A DNA stretch of 5,931 nucleotides from Candidatus Hydrogenedentota bacterium (GCA_022710255.1 JAKLHG010000264.1:1-5931); one strand, 5' to 3'. Shown: positions 1 through 5,542, numbered from the stretch's first letter. Program-made: numbers and translations. Notes: generated by a model not told the origin, from the letters alone.

Positions 1-81
1 AAGTGGGATTTTAACTCCGTGTGGGCCATCCGGGAAACGTTGGACTACCCCTGGTTGCAGGCAGTCCCCGAACATCCATAA
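1..81 (+). CDS. C-terminal end of a protein entering from the left, possibly a beta-repeat surface protein
   Basis: Frame 1 is open from the first base to a TAA at 79-81 and gives 26 residues. It begins KWDFNSVWAIRETLDYPWLQ and ends in EHP before the stop. The pattern W-D-F-x-x-V-W-x-I-x-E-x-x-x-Y-P resembles the closing unit of GLUG-type or other beta-repeat extracellular proteins, where a 'WDF..VW.I.EG..YP.L' strand pair often ends the protein. That likeness is from memory and rests on very few residues. The gene start and all upstream domains lie outside the window. No clear terminator follows: only about 14 bp separate the stop from the next promoter, so transcription may read into the toxin-antitoxin operon. 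Confidence 0.6.
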   Translation, partial: KWDFNSVWAIRETLDYPWLQAVPEHP

Positions 82-95
82 ACGAATACATTTTT

Positions 96-124
96 TTGAC
101 CCGAATTCAGGGCTTTGCTATACT
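96..124 (+). promoter_or_regulatory. Sigma-70 type promoter of the vapBC-like operon
   Basis: The -35 hexamer TTGACC (96-101, 5 of 6 consensus bases) and the -10 hexamer TATACT (119-124, 5 of 6) are separated by 17 bp. A TGC immediately before the -10 makes it an extended -10 promoter. The predicted start is near 131, leaving a leader of about 115 nt before vapB. Around the start there is a small inverted repeat, ATTGC (128-132) and GCAAT (140-144), and a direct repeat GCGATTG at 125-131 and 147-153, spaced 22 bp or about two helical turns. Either could be an operator for autorepression by the antitoxin complex. The promoter is clear; the operator role is inference. Confidence 0.7.
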
Positions 125-246
125 GCGATTGCAGATGCAGCAATACGCGATTGTGGTTGAACACGCCAGTTCCTGTGACCAGATAATCGGCGTGAAGAGC
201 ACATCTCCGTGCAGGTTTACGTCTGCCAAGATTTGGAAGGCTGCCA

Positions 247-507
247 ATGAATACAATAACCGTGGAACAGAGGATAACCGTTGACGGGGAGATCACGGTC
301 AAGGGGTTGCCTATCAAGCGGGGTCAATATGTCGAGGTGATTGTGGTACCCCATGAGGAAAAGACGCCGGAAAAGGAGCCACTCACGGTTCACCGCTTAA
401 AGCAATCCGGCCTTATCGGGCTATGGAAGGACCGCGAAGACATTACGAACAGCGCTTCCTATGCGAGACTGCTGCGCGAACAGGCTGAGTTGCGGCAGCA
501 CCCATGA
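247..507 (+). CDS. VapB-like antitoxin of a type II toxin-antitoxin pair
   Basis: This 86-aa protein precedes and overlaps a PIN-domain toxin. Residues about 3-34 (TVEQRITVDGEITVKG through VEVIVV) alternate like the short beta strands of an AbrB/DUF104-like antitoxin N-terminus, which would bind DNA. An acidic, proline-containing linker (residues about 35-46) follows. The C-terminal part, with SGLIGLWKDREDI and then SYARLLREQAEL, matches the toxin-binding tail common in such antitoxins (typically 'SGL.G.W.DR.DI.DS..FAR.LR..A'). The start is supported by GGAAGG at 235-240, six bases before the ATG. The stop overlaps the vapC start as ATGA, so the two are translationally coupled. By family behaviour the protein would neutralise the toxin and repress the promoter at 96-124. 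I cannot assign a specific VapB subfamily. Confidence 0.8.
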   Translation: MNTITVEQRITVDGEITVKGLPIKRGQYVEVIVVPHEEKTPEKEPLTVHRLKQSGLIGLWKDREDITNSASYARLLREQAELRQHP

Positions 508-890
508 TACTGCTTGACAGCGATATTATGATTGACCTGTTAAGGCAATACCCGCCCGCAGTACACTGGTTTGACCTTCTGGATGAGGAGGAACAGGTCT
601 TGCTCCCTGGCTATACCGTTATGGAATTAATGCAGGGTTGCAGAAACCAATCCGAACTTACCCAACTTCAAGAAACTATTGAGCCTTGTGCAATTGTGTG
701 GCCACTGCCAGACCATTGCGATACCGCATTGGCCCTTTTCTCCGAGTATCGCTTGAGTCATCAGCCGGGCATGCTGGACATTTTAATTGGACAGACAGCC
801 GTTTCCCTGGGCCTTCCCTTGCACACTTTCAATCAGAAACACTTTAGCTGTATCCCTGGGTTACAAACGGTGCAGCCTTACCGGAAATAA
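504..890 (+). CDS. vapC: VapC-like PIN-domain ribonuclease toxin
   Basis: This 128-aa protein has the usual length of a single PIN domain. The conserved acidic and polar residues are all visible. LLDSDIMID gives Asp5 (with Asp7 and Asp11), VMELMQG gives Glu41, MLDILIG gives Asp92, and TFNQKHF gives Asn110 in the usual '(T/Y)xN..HF' motif. The ending IPGLQTVQPY is typical of a full-length VapC. PIN toxins are metal-dependent endoribonucleases that cut RNA, often tRNA, when the antitoxin is lost; the target here is unknown. The gene starts inside the antitoxin stop codon (ATGA at 504-507), the classic vapBC arrangement. All active-site positions are intact, so the toxin is predicted to be functional. 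No recognisable terminator follows. Confidence 0.92.
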   Translation: MILLDSDIMIDLLRQYPPAVHWFDLLDEEEQVLLPGYTVMELMQGCRNQSELTQLQETIEPCAIVWPLPDHCDTALALFSEYRLSHQPGMLDILIGQTAVSLGLPLHTFNQKHFSCIPGLQTVQPYRK

Positions 891-891
891 G

Positions 892-1092
892 GATGATTTG
901 AAACTGTTGGAGGCTTTGCGGGAGGAATCAGAAGCGTCTGTAAAAATTTTATCCTAAGACCAGCACGGACCGTCCCTTGAGCAGCGACTGTTTCTTGAGT
1001 TACTTGAAATACATGCTGGGGTGACGAGTCAGGCTGTTGCCGCAGGGTCAGACCCCTGCCTGTGGGCCGGCCCAAGGGCTTGCGGAAAATGA
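892..1092 (+). pseudogene. Possible decayed coding sequence between vapC and the IS
   Basis: One plus frame (starting at 892) reads like protein but is broken. It gives DDLKLLEALREESEASVKIL and a serine, then TAA at 955-957. The same frame continues with SLEQRLFLELLEIHAGVTSQ and AVAAG and ends at TGA 1090-1092. Another frame (1076-1136) reads LAENEVKIVGQSTYKRYLS, which has the look of a helix-turn-helix. No start codon or ribosome-binding site is visible. This may be a relic of a small regulatory or antitoxin-like gene, or chance open frames. I do not recognise a family. The strip also contains the palindromes listed separately. Confidence 0.25.
1041..1074. repeat. GC-rich palindromic pair (REP-like)
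   Basis: GCAGGG (1043-1048 region) and CCCTGC (1054-1059 region) form an inverted repeat around GGTCAGACC. A perfect 12-bp palindrome, TGGGCCGGCCCA, follows at 1063-1074. The core, which reads GGGGTCTGACCC on the minus strand, resembles intergenic REP-type elements seen dispersed in many genomes. Only one copy is in the window, so repetition in the genome is not shown. It could also act as a weak structural terminator for vapC, but there is no T-run. Confidence 0.3.
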
Positions 1093-1136
1093 AGTAAAAA
1101 TTGTAGGCCAAAGCACATATAAACGATACCTGTCCC

Positions 1137-1157
1137 GAATGGCACTTAATTAAGCCT
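1137..1157. repeat. Left terminal inverted repeat of the IS
   Basis: These 21 bases match the reverse complement of 2977-2997 exactly; beyond them the match breaks down (1158 differs). The repeat itself contains the 10-bp palindrome CTTAATTAAG. It also encodes the last codon of the transposase and its stop. Confidence 0.92.
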
Positions 1158-2535
1158 TTACGTATTTACTTCGATGCGGACATTCCCTAAACTCTCTCCT
1201 TGGTTTTGTCAAGAGTTGATAGTTTTTGGGTCTTCGTTTTCTCGCTCGAGGTTCTGCTCTGTCTGGTCTTTCAGGTACAGGGTCACCTGCAATAGCATTG
1301 AGCATTGCGTCAAGCATCTGCTGATAGAGGGGTTCAAACAGAGAAGCGGAAGCCATGAGCGGGGCCCACTGTCTGACAGTGGCAACGGTTCCCTTGAAGC
1401 TAAGTCGTAACGGCGCCCTCTGTTTTTTCGCGGCAGCTTGCAACATCAGTGCGCGCACTAGATTATAGGCGATCAGATGCATGTATAGTTCCTTGTCCAC
1501 CATGTCGGGTGTTTTACATCTCAGGACATCCATATTCATGGCTATCTTGATGTCTCGTAGAAACAATTCCGCCAACCAGCGCCGGCGGTAGAGTTCGGCA
1601 AATGCCTCTTCAGGAAACTGCTTATGGTCAAGTAAGGTGGTTACCACGGTAACGTTTTGTGTTCGGAATCCGGGCGTGGCGACGGTGACTTTGATTTCAC
1701 GTAACAACAGAATGTCCGGCAGGGCGTTCCACTGTGCTTTACTGAGCCACTTGGGACAGCACTTCGTTTTACACCAATGCACCAGGCGATCGGAGCTGCT
1801 CATCTGCTTGACCTTTTTAACGCCGATCGAACGCCTTTGGTGACTTCGCATGACACAGTCCACATTACGTGAGCCCAGATAATAAATGTCCGCATAACTA
1901 CAAAAACCGCGGTCCGTCAGCAATACGTCGCCACTTTTCAACATATCCCACAGGCTTCTGGACAGGGCGGCCTCGCCAACATTAAGAGCGCTCTTGGCCA
2001 CATCCAGGATGATGCCGCTGGAGAGGGCGAAATAGACGACGATACGCATGACCGGGAAGCCGCAGCCCTGTTTCTGTGAGGAGGGCTGTGGATAGCGTTC
2101 CTGGTTTTCAGGCGTATCGGGCATGGAAACCGAAGAGCCGTCTACAACGATTACCGGATGTCCACACCATGGTTGCAGAGGAGATTCTTCGTTAATCCTG
2201 TCAACAAGCCGTTCATGGACAGTTCTCATGTCGCACAGAGGAAGGCGTGCCCGGGCTTGACAGTAACCGCCGGTATTGGGGGATATCTCTTTCTTTCCCG
2301 TCAACGCCCGCCAGGCTTGGTACTTGCGCAGCACCTCGCGACAGGCGCCATCGGCGGCGAAGACCTGCGCCAAGAACATCCAAAATGTTGTTTCCGCCGT
2401 AAAAATGCTTTGTCTAGTTTCGTCAAACAGTTCTTCAAAACATAACCATTTCCCCAAAATCCCAATGAGTTCATCAAACGATGAGCGCGCATTCTTTCGC
2501 GCCATCGTTTTGAGCCTGTAACCAGTTCTCTTCAT
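1150..2535 (-). CDS. IS4-family DDE transposase
   Basis: This 461-aa protein has the RNase H-like catalytic core of DDE transposases, which cut the inverted repeats and join them to target DNA. The N-terminal region (about 1-120) contains the 'RARLPL' segment typical of the family. The first catalytic Asp is D132 in VIVVDGSSVSMPD, and the second is D208 in VLLTDRGFCSY. After an insertion rich in beta strands comes E323 within YRRRWLAELFLRDIK. That segment fits the IS4 signature Y-(2)-R-(3)-E-(6)-K exactly (Y316, R319, E323, K330) and is followed by MDVLRCKTPDMV and HLIAYNLVR. The C-terminal tail is very basic (RARKRRPK). The start at 2535 is supported by GAAGGAG about seven bases upstream on the minus strand. 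No frameshift or lost catalytic residue is seen, so it should be functional. Confidence 0.95.
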   Translation of the reverse strand: MKRTGYRLKTMARKNARSSFDELIGILGKWLCFEELFDETRQSIFTAETTFWMFLAQVFAADGACREVLRKYQAWRALTGKKEISPNTGGYCQARARLPLCDMRTVHERLVDRINEESPLQPWCGHPVIVVDGSSVSMPDTPENQERYPQPSSQKQGCGFPVMRIVVYFALSSGIILDVAKSALNVGEAALSRSLWDMLKSGDVLLTDRGFCSYADIYYLGSRNVDCVMRSHQRRSIGVKKVKQMSSSDRLVHWCKTKCCPKWLSKAQWNALPDILLLREIKVTVATPGFRTQNVTVVTTLLDHKQFPEEAFAELYRRRWLAELFLRDIKIAMNMDVLRCKTPDMVDKELYMHLIAYNLVRALMLQAAAKKQRAPLRLSFKGTVATVRQWAPLMASASLFEPLYQQMLDAMLNAIAGDPVPERPDRAEPRARKRRPKNYQLLTKPRREFRECPHRSKYVKA

Positions 2536-2564
2536 CTTGTTTCTCCTTCAGGTTGTGCCGCGAT

Positions 2565-2593
2565 ATTACATGTATATATACTTGTAACGTCAG
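2565..2593 (-). promoter_or_regulatory. Predicted transposase promoter
   Basis: On the minus strand a -35-like CTGACG (complement of 2588-2593, 4 of 6 bases) and a -10 TGTAAT (complement of 2565-2570, 5 of 6) are spaced 17 bp apart. The predicted start lies near 2558, giving a leader of about 23 nt that contains the ribosome-binding site. The spacer is almost wholly occupied by the near-palindrome at 2567-2586. The match is moderate, in keeping with a weakly expressed transposase. Confidence 0.45.
2567..2586. promoter_or_regulatory. 20-bp near-palindrome between divergent IS genes (candidate operator)
   Basis: TACATGTATATATACTTGTA pairs with its own reverse complement except at one position in each arm. 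It lies in the only intergenic space of the IS, across the spacer and -10 of the predicted transposase promoter. A bound dimer there would block that promoter and could also affect the divergent passenger gene. The symmetry is seen directly. The operator role, and binding by the passenger protein or the transposase, are inference. AT-rich symmetry of this kind can also arise by chance. Confidence 0.4.
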
Positions 2594-2625
2594 AATATGG
2601 CATAATGTTGACAAGGAGAATGCAC

Positions 2626-2967
2626 ATGGGATTAGCGCAACTGGAAAGAAAGTATCAACGTCTTGCGGCGCGCCTGGCCAATCTTAAGATCATGGCACAG
2701 GGCACCATTACAGAGCGCACTATTGAACGTGATAGTGCCGCCGAACCTGGCAAGAAAAAAGTCTATGGCCCCTACTACCAGTGGACTTTCAAAGACAAAG
2801 GAAAAACCGTCACGGTCAATCTGGCATCAAAACAGGCTCAGGCTTATCAGCGCGCCATAGAGGAACACCGCAAAATGGAGGGCATTGTTGAAGAAATGCT
2901 AATAGTTTCACTCGAAATATTAGGAATGAAAACAGATGGCGTGACAAGGCGAAAAAGAAGAAAGTGA
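2626..2967 (+). CDS. IS passenger protein of the DUF6788 / KYGPYYQW type
   Basis: The protein is about 113 aa from the preferred ATG at 2626, which sits seven bases after AAGGAG (2613-2618). An upstream in-frame ATG at 2605 would give 120 aa but has no such site, and a further one at 2620 is too close. An N-terminal helix rich in basic and hydrophobic residues (LAQLERKYQRLAARLANL) is followed by the core KKKVYGPYYQWTFKDKGKTV, a beta-hairpin that is the hallmark of this family. A helix (QAYQRAIEEHRKMEGIVEEM) and a basic tail (RRKRRK) end it. From memory, such proteins occur widely near transposases or in accessory DNA; their function is not established. It lies within the IS, divergent from the transposase. 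A role in DNA binding or transposition control is plausible from charge and position only. A -10-like CATAAT lies at 2601-2606. Confidence 0.75.
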   Translation: MGLAQLERKYQRLAARLANLKIMAQGTITERTIERDSAAEPGKKKVYGPYYQWTFKDKGKTVTVNLASKQAQAYQRAIEEHRKMEGIVEEMLIVSLEILGMKTDGVTRRKRRK

Positions 2968-2976
2968 GACCATGAT

Positions 2977-2997
2977 AGGCTTAATTAAGTGCCATTC
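2977..2997. repeat. Right terminal inverted repeat of the IS
   Basis: This is the exact reverse complement of 1137-1157 over 21 bp. It begins nine bases after the stop codon of the passenger gene. Outside it come TAGT and then CTGTCCC, the second copy of the heptamer that touches the left repeat directly. Confidence 0.92.
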
Positions 2998-3019
2998 TAG
3001 TCTGTCCCTGAATTGCCGA

Positions 3020-3188
3020 AACCACGAAAATATCATAGGAATTTTCGCAGCAGTTGATAGGAATTTGGGAACCAGTCAAAAAAGATGAGGATGAAATTGA
3101 ATTTCAAGAGAGAGTGGGTTCCCAAATAGCAATTTGGGAACCAGTTGAACCACGAAAATGGGTGCCAATTTTCGAAGCAGTTGATGGA
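3020..3188. repeat. Diverged repeat units with conserved hairpins
   Basis: Two units about 128 bp apart (3020-3062 and 3148-3188) share AACCACGAAAAT, then AATTTTCG, then AGCAGTTGAT. In each unit CGAAAAT pairs with ATTTTCG as a 7-bp stem; the stem is conserved while the loop differs in sequence and length (9 versus 8 bases). A second motif, AATTTGGGAACCAGT, occurs at 3062-3076 and 3131-3145. Its inverted copy at 3117-3127 forms a perfect 11-bp stem (GGTTCCCAAAT / ATTTGGGAACC, loop AGCA, 3117-3142). No T-run follows, so it is not a standard terminator. The origin is unknown: dispersed intergenic repeats or a decayed internally repeated gene. Confidence 0.6.
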
Positions 3189-3215
3189 TTCCTTTTGTTA
3201 GCCTGGCAAGTATAG
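3039..3215 (+). pseudogene. Coding-looking fragment after the IS, no start codon
   Basis: The frame from 3039 is open for 58 codons to a TAG at 3213-3215. It reads IGIWEPVKKDEDEIEFQER, VGSQIAIWEPVEPRKWVP and IFEAVDGFLLLAWQV. The IWEPV segment occurs twice and the composition is protein-like. There is no ATG in this frame and a stop lies just upstream (3036-3038), so it can only be the tail of a broken gene, if it is coding at all. It overlaps the repeat units described at 3020-3188. I recognise no family. Confidence 0.22.
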
Positions 3216-3245
3216 CATACGAATGATCTTTGGGCTATTCACAGT

Positions 3246-3274
3246 TTGTTTTTCCTTAAGGTCATTGCTATAGT
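3246..3274 (+). promoter_or_regulatory. Extended -10 promoter of the hydrolase gene
   Basis: TTGTTT (3246-3251, three of six -35 bases) and TATAGT (3269-3274, five of six -10 bases) are spaced 17 bp apart, with TGC directly before the -10. The arrangement GCTATA(C/G)T resembles the promoter at 96-124. The predicted start is near 3281, giving a leader of about 52 nt. This places the ATG at 3246 upstream of transcription and supports 3333 as the true start. Confidence 0.55.
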
Positions 3275-3332
3275 GAGGCGGTGCCCCGTTGGTTTTCAGG
3301 ATGTAGCCCTAGAATTACAGGGAGAACGCTTT

Positions 3333-5333
3333 ATGAACGCATTTCTTGTCCTCTGTACGATCATTGCGCAAGTCGCCGCAAATGATGCCCCCCTTGTTTC
3401 GCTTACTGCGGCATTTGATAAGCAGCCGCCCAATGAAATGATGAAGCGCTACTTGACGGACAAGGCGCTGGCAGCGCTGGAGGAACGAAAGGCGCGTTAT
3501 GAAACGCTAAAGACTCCGGAAGAGATTAAGGCCTACCAGGCCGATCTGCATGCCTTTTTTATGGAGCAACTGGGCGGTTTTCCAGATAGGACGCCCCTGA
3601 ATCCACAAATCGTGGGGCAGGGGGAGACCGAGTGGTTCCGATACGAGAAGGTGATTTTTGAAAGCCGCCCGAAATTTTATGTTACCGCCATCCTGTATTT
3701 GCCGAAAACCGAAGGTCCATGGCCTGGTATTATCGTGCCTTGCGGTCACAGCGCCAATGGAAAAGGCATGGACGCCTACCAGCGCGTTTCCATGCTGCTT
3801 GCGGCGAATGGCATGGCCGCCTTGTGCTATGACCCACTCGGCCAGGGCGAACGGTACACCTTTCTCAAGGGAGACGGGACCTGTGAATTTGGAACCACCC
3901 TGGAGCATACAATCCTGGGTGTGGGCGCCATAGTGACCGGCACCAGTACCGCAGGGTATCGCGTGTGGGACGGCATGTGCGCCATTGACTACCTGCAGAG
4001 CCGGCCGGATATCATTCCTGACCGCATCGGCTGTACGGGCAACTCCGGCGGAGGCACCCTGACCAGCTATCTTATGGCGCTGGATGAGCGCATTCTTTGC
4101 GCCGCTCCCTCCTGCTATATAACTAACTTCGAGAAATTACTTACCACCATCGGGCCCCAGGACGCCGAGCAAAACATTCACGGCCAGATCGCGAAGGGCC
4201 TGAACCAACCCGATTACATTCTTATGCGCGCGCCCAGGCCCACCTTGATCTGTTCCGCGACCCGGGATTTCTTTGATATTACGGGAACGTGGGAGACCTT
4301 TCGCGAGGCCAAACGCTTCTATTCGCGTATGGGCTATTCGGAGCGGGTGGATTTGGTTGAAAACGATGATGAACACGGCTTTGCCCGGCTGCAACGTGAG
4401 GCGGCTGCGCGCTGGATGAGCCGCTGGCTGCTCGGGAAGGACCAGGTCATTACTGAGCCTGAGTTTACGGTGTTTACAGATGAAGAGATTCGCTGTACCC
4501 CCGCCGGCCAGGTGATGTTGCTGGACGGCGCGGTATCCGTGCTGGACCTGAACCGGCAACGTGCCCAGGCACTTACTGAAAAACGAGCTGCATTCCGGAA
4601 AAGTGCTGACGATGGAATGTACCGTCAGAAAGTCCGTGAACTTATCGGCCTTGGGGAGCAGGACTCATCGCAACCGGAAGTTATCCCGGTACCTTCTGAA
4701 GATGAAAGCAGTGCCGCACGGGAAACCTTCTTTCTAAAACCGGAACCAGGCATTTTGCTACGGGTGGTTCTCATGAAACCGGTGTCCTTTGCCGGTGAAT
4801 ATGTCATCTTGTGCCAGGACAAGCCCCTGGAAGCGGTCTTGAACGAGGAGAATCCCGGAACCGCGCTGCTCGAGGCGGGCCATGCGGTATGTTGGGTGGA
4901 ATTGCGTGGGATGGGGGAGACCGCCAGTATCTCCAGCGCCGCTAACTGGGAAGCACAGGTGGGCGCGGATTGGCAGGATTATTTCCTTGCCTATCTTCTG
5001 GGTAAATCTTATGTGGGCATGCGCGTGAAGGGTATTTATGCGGTCACCGATTTTCTGCGTTCCCGCGAGGAACGGACAGTAAGCCTGTTCGCATTGGGCC
5101 AGGCGACCGTGCCCGCGTTGCACGCTGCCGCTTTGAGCCCGGAAAGATTTTCCCACACCACCTTGCAAGGCGGTATCCCCTCCTGGACAGAAGTGGTGAA
5201 TACGCCAAGGGCCAAACAACAGTTAATCAATGCGGTGCATGACGCCTTGTCCTGGTATGACCTGACGGACCTGATTAACCTATTGCCGCCAGAGGCAGTA
5301 ACGGTGACTAACGCTCAAGTGTCGGTGTTTTAG
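3333..5333 (+). CDS. Exported tandem alpha/beta-hydrolase, acetyl xylan esterase-like
   Basis: The protein has 666 aa from ATG 3333, which follows AGGGAG (3319-3324) by eight bases. The in-frame ATG at 3246 lies in the promoter and has no such site. Residues 1-16 (MNAFLVLCTIIAQVAA) look like a signal peptide cut after VAA, although no basic residue follows the Met. Domain 1 (about 85-370) is a complete alpha/beta-hydrolase. It shows PCGHSANG (136-143) and YDPLGQGER (166-174), nucleophile Ser238 in GCTGNSGGG, probable Asp312 in ATRDFFD, and His348 in DDEHGF. Domain 2 (about 470-666) keeps the fold pattern (WVELRGMGET, then FALGQATVPALHAAA), but the nucleophile position is Ala591 and no catalytic His follows. 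It is related to the AXE1/dienelactone-hydrolase superfamily; the substrate is probably an ester on plant or algal polysaccharide, which is inference. It stands alone. A -1 frame tail follows the stop. Confidence 0.85.
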   Translation: MNAFLVLCTIIAQVAANDAPLVSLTAAFDKQPPNEMMKRYLTDKALAALEERKARYETLKTPEEIKAYQADLHAFFMEQLGGFPDRTPLNPQIVGQGETEWFRYEKVIFESRPKFYVTAILYLPKTEGPWPGIIVPCGHSANGKGMDAYQRVSMLLAANGMAALCYDPLGQGERYTFLKGDGTCEFGTTLEHTILGVGAIVTGTSTAGYRVWDGMCAIDYLQSRPDIIPDRIGCTGNSGGGTLTSYLMALDERILCAAPSCYITNFEKLLTTIGPQDAEQNIHGQIAKGLNQPDYILMRAPRPTLICSATRDFFDITGTWETFREAKRFYSRMGYSERVDLVENDDEHGFARLQREAAARWMSRWLLGKDQVITEPEFTVFTDEEIRCTPAGQVMLLDGAVSVLDLNRQRAQALTEKRAAFRKSADDGMYRQKVRELIGLGEQDSSQPEVIPVPSEDESSAARETFFLKPEPGILLRVVLMKPVSFAGEYVILCQDKPLEAVLNEENPGTALLEAGHAVCWVELRGMGETASISSAANWEAQVGADWQDYFLAYLLGKSYVGMRVKGIYAVTDFLRSREERTVSLFALGQATVPALHAAALSPERFSHTTLQGGIPSWTEVVNTPRAKQQLINAVHDALSWYDLTDLINLLPPEAVTVTNAQVSVF

Positions 5334-5526
5334 GCGGTTCATTCGATTCCATTAACCTGGAAGCAGTTTTGGATTCTGAAGCGGTTTTTAAAAAAAAGGA
5401 CTTCAAGGACATAAAAGTCCCAAAGGACTGTAAAATGCTTTTCTGATGGGTGTGTCCTCCAAAAGATGTGAAGCACTGGGTTGCGGGTAAGGCCCCTATT
5501 ATCTCCCGGATAATTATTTTCGTCAA
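5334..5526. other. Intergenic stretch after the hydrolase, with a coding-looking -1 frame tail and weak hairpins
   Basis: The -1 frame relative to the hydrolase is open from 5312 to a TGA at 5444-5446. It reads protein-like after the hydrolase stop (SINLEAVLDSEAVF, KKKDFKDIKVPKDCKMLF). Two weak stem-loops are present. GGACTT/AAGTCC (5398-5403 and 5415-5420) is preceded by an A-tract, so it would resemble a terminator only on the minus strand. ATTATC/GATAAT (5498-5503 and 5509-5514) is followed by TATTTT and could be a weak plus-strand terminator for the hydrolase. Neither is convincing. Confidence 0.3.
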
Positions 5527-5542
5527 CTTGACTTAAGTCAAG
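5527..5542. promoter_or_regulatory. CRP/FNR-superfamily binding site (FNR- or HcpR-like box)
   Basis: CTTGACTTAAGTCAAG is a perfect 16-bp palindrome centred at 5534.5. Its core TTGAC-4-GTCAA differs from the FNR consensus TTGAT-4-ATCAA by one base in each half. The centre lies 41.5 bp before the start site predicted from the -10 at 5564-5569, the standard class II activator position. HcpR, the CRP/FNR-family regulator of hcp and its partner ferredoxin in anaerobes, is the best candidate because of the gene downstream. That regulator is inferred and not seen in the window. Confidence 0.65.

Larger units (their letters stand above)
1137..3001. mobile_element. Complete IS4-family insertion sequence with passenger gene
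   Basis: The element is bounded by inverted repeats at 1137-1157 and 2977-2997 that are identical over 21 bp; each starts GAATGGCACTTAATTAAG when read inward. The transposase stop codon (TAA, complement of 1150-1152) lies inside the left repeat. The passenger gene ends nine bases before the right repeat, so no space is wasted. The heptamer CTGTCCC occurs as a direct repeat at 1130-1136 and 3002-3008, consistent with target-site duplication. If so, the right boundary is 3001 and the right end carries four extra bases (TAGT) outside the inverted repeat. Both genes are intact, so the element may be active. Placement in IS4 rests on the transposase signature. Confidence 0.88.

Noticed and set aside
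878..1111. Minus-strand open frame of 77 codons
   Set aside because: It overlaps the end of vapC, has no ribosome-binding site, and its product is rich in Arg, Pro and Gln with no recognisable motif.
891..1136. tRNA gene as an attachment site near the IS
   Set aside because: No cloverleaf, no GGTTCGANTCC-type T-arm and no integrase were found on either strand.
2605..2625. Longer start for the IS passenger gene at ATG 2605
   Set aside because: It overlaps the -10-like CATAAT and lies before the AAGGAG that fits ATG 2626.
3020..3188. CRISPR array
   Set aside because: There are only two or three diverged units with unequal spacing and related intervening sequence, and no cas genes are present.
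3246..3332. N-terminal extension of the hydrolase from ATG 3246 (29 extra residues)
   Set aside because: This ATG lies in the -35 region of a good extended -10 promoter and has no ribosome-binding site. ATG 3333 has AGGGAG at eight bases and opens a signal-peptide-like sequence.
4137..5219. Minus-strand open frames of 140 and 153 codons inside the hydrolase
   Set aside because: They are antisense shadows of a gene with clear domain motifs, without start signals or recognisable products.
5398..5420. Hairpin GGACTT/AAGTCC next to an A-tract
   Set aside because: It would form a terminator only on the minus strand, where no gene precedes it. The stem is 6 bp with an 11-base loop.
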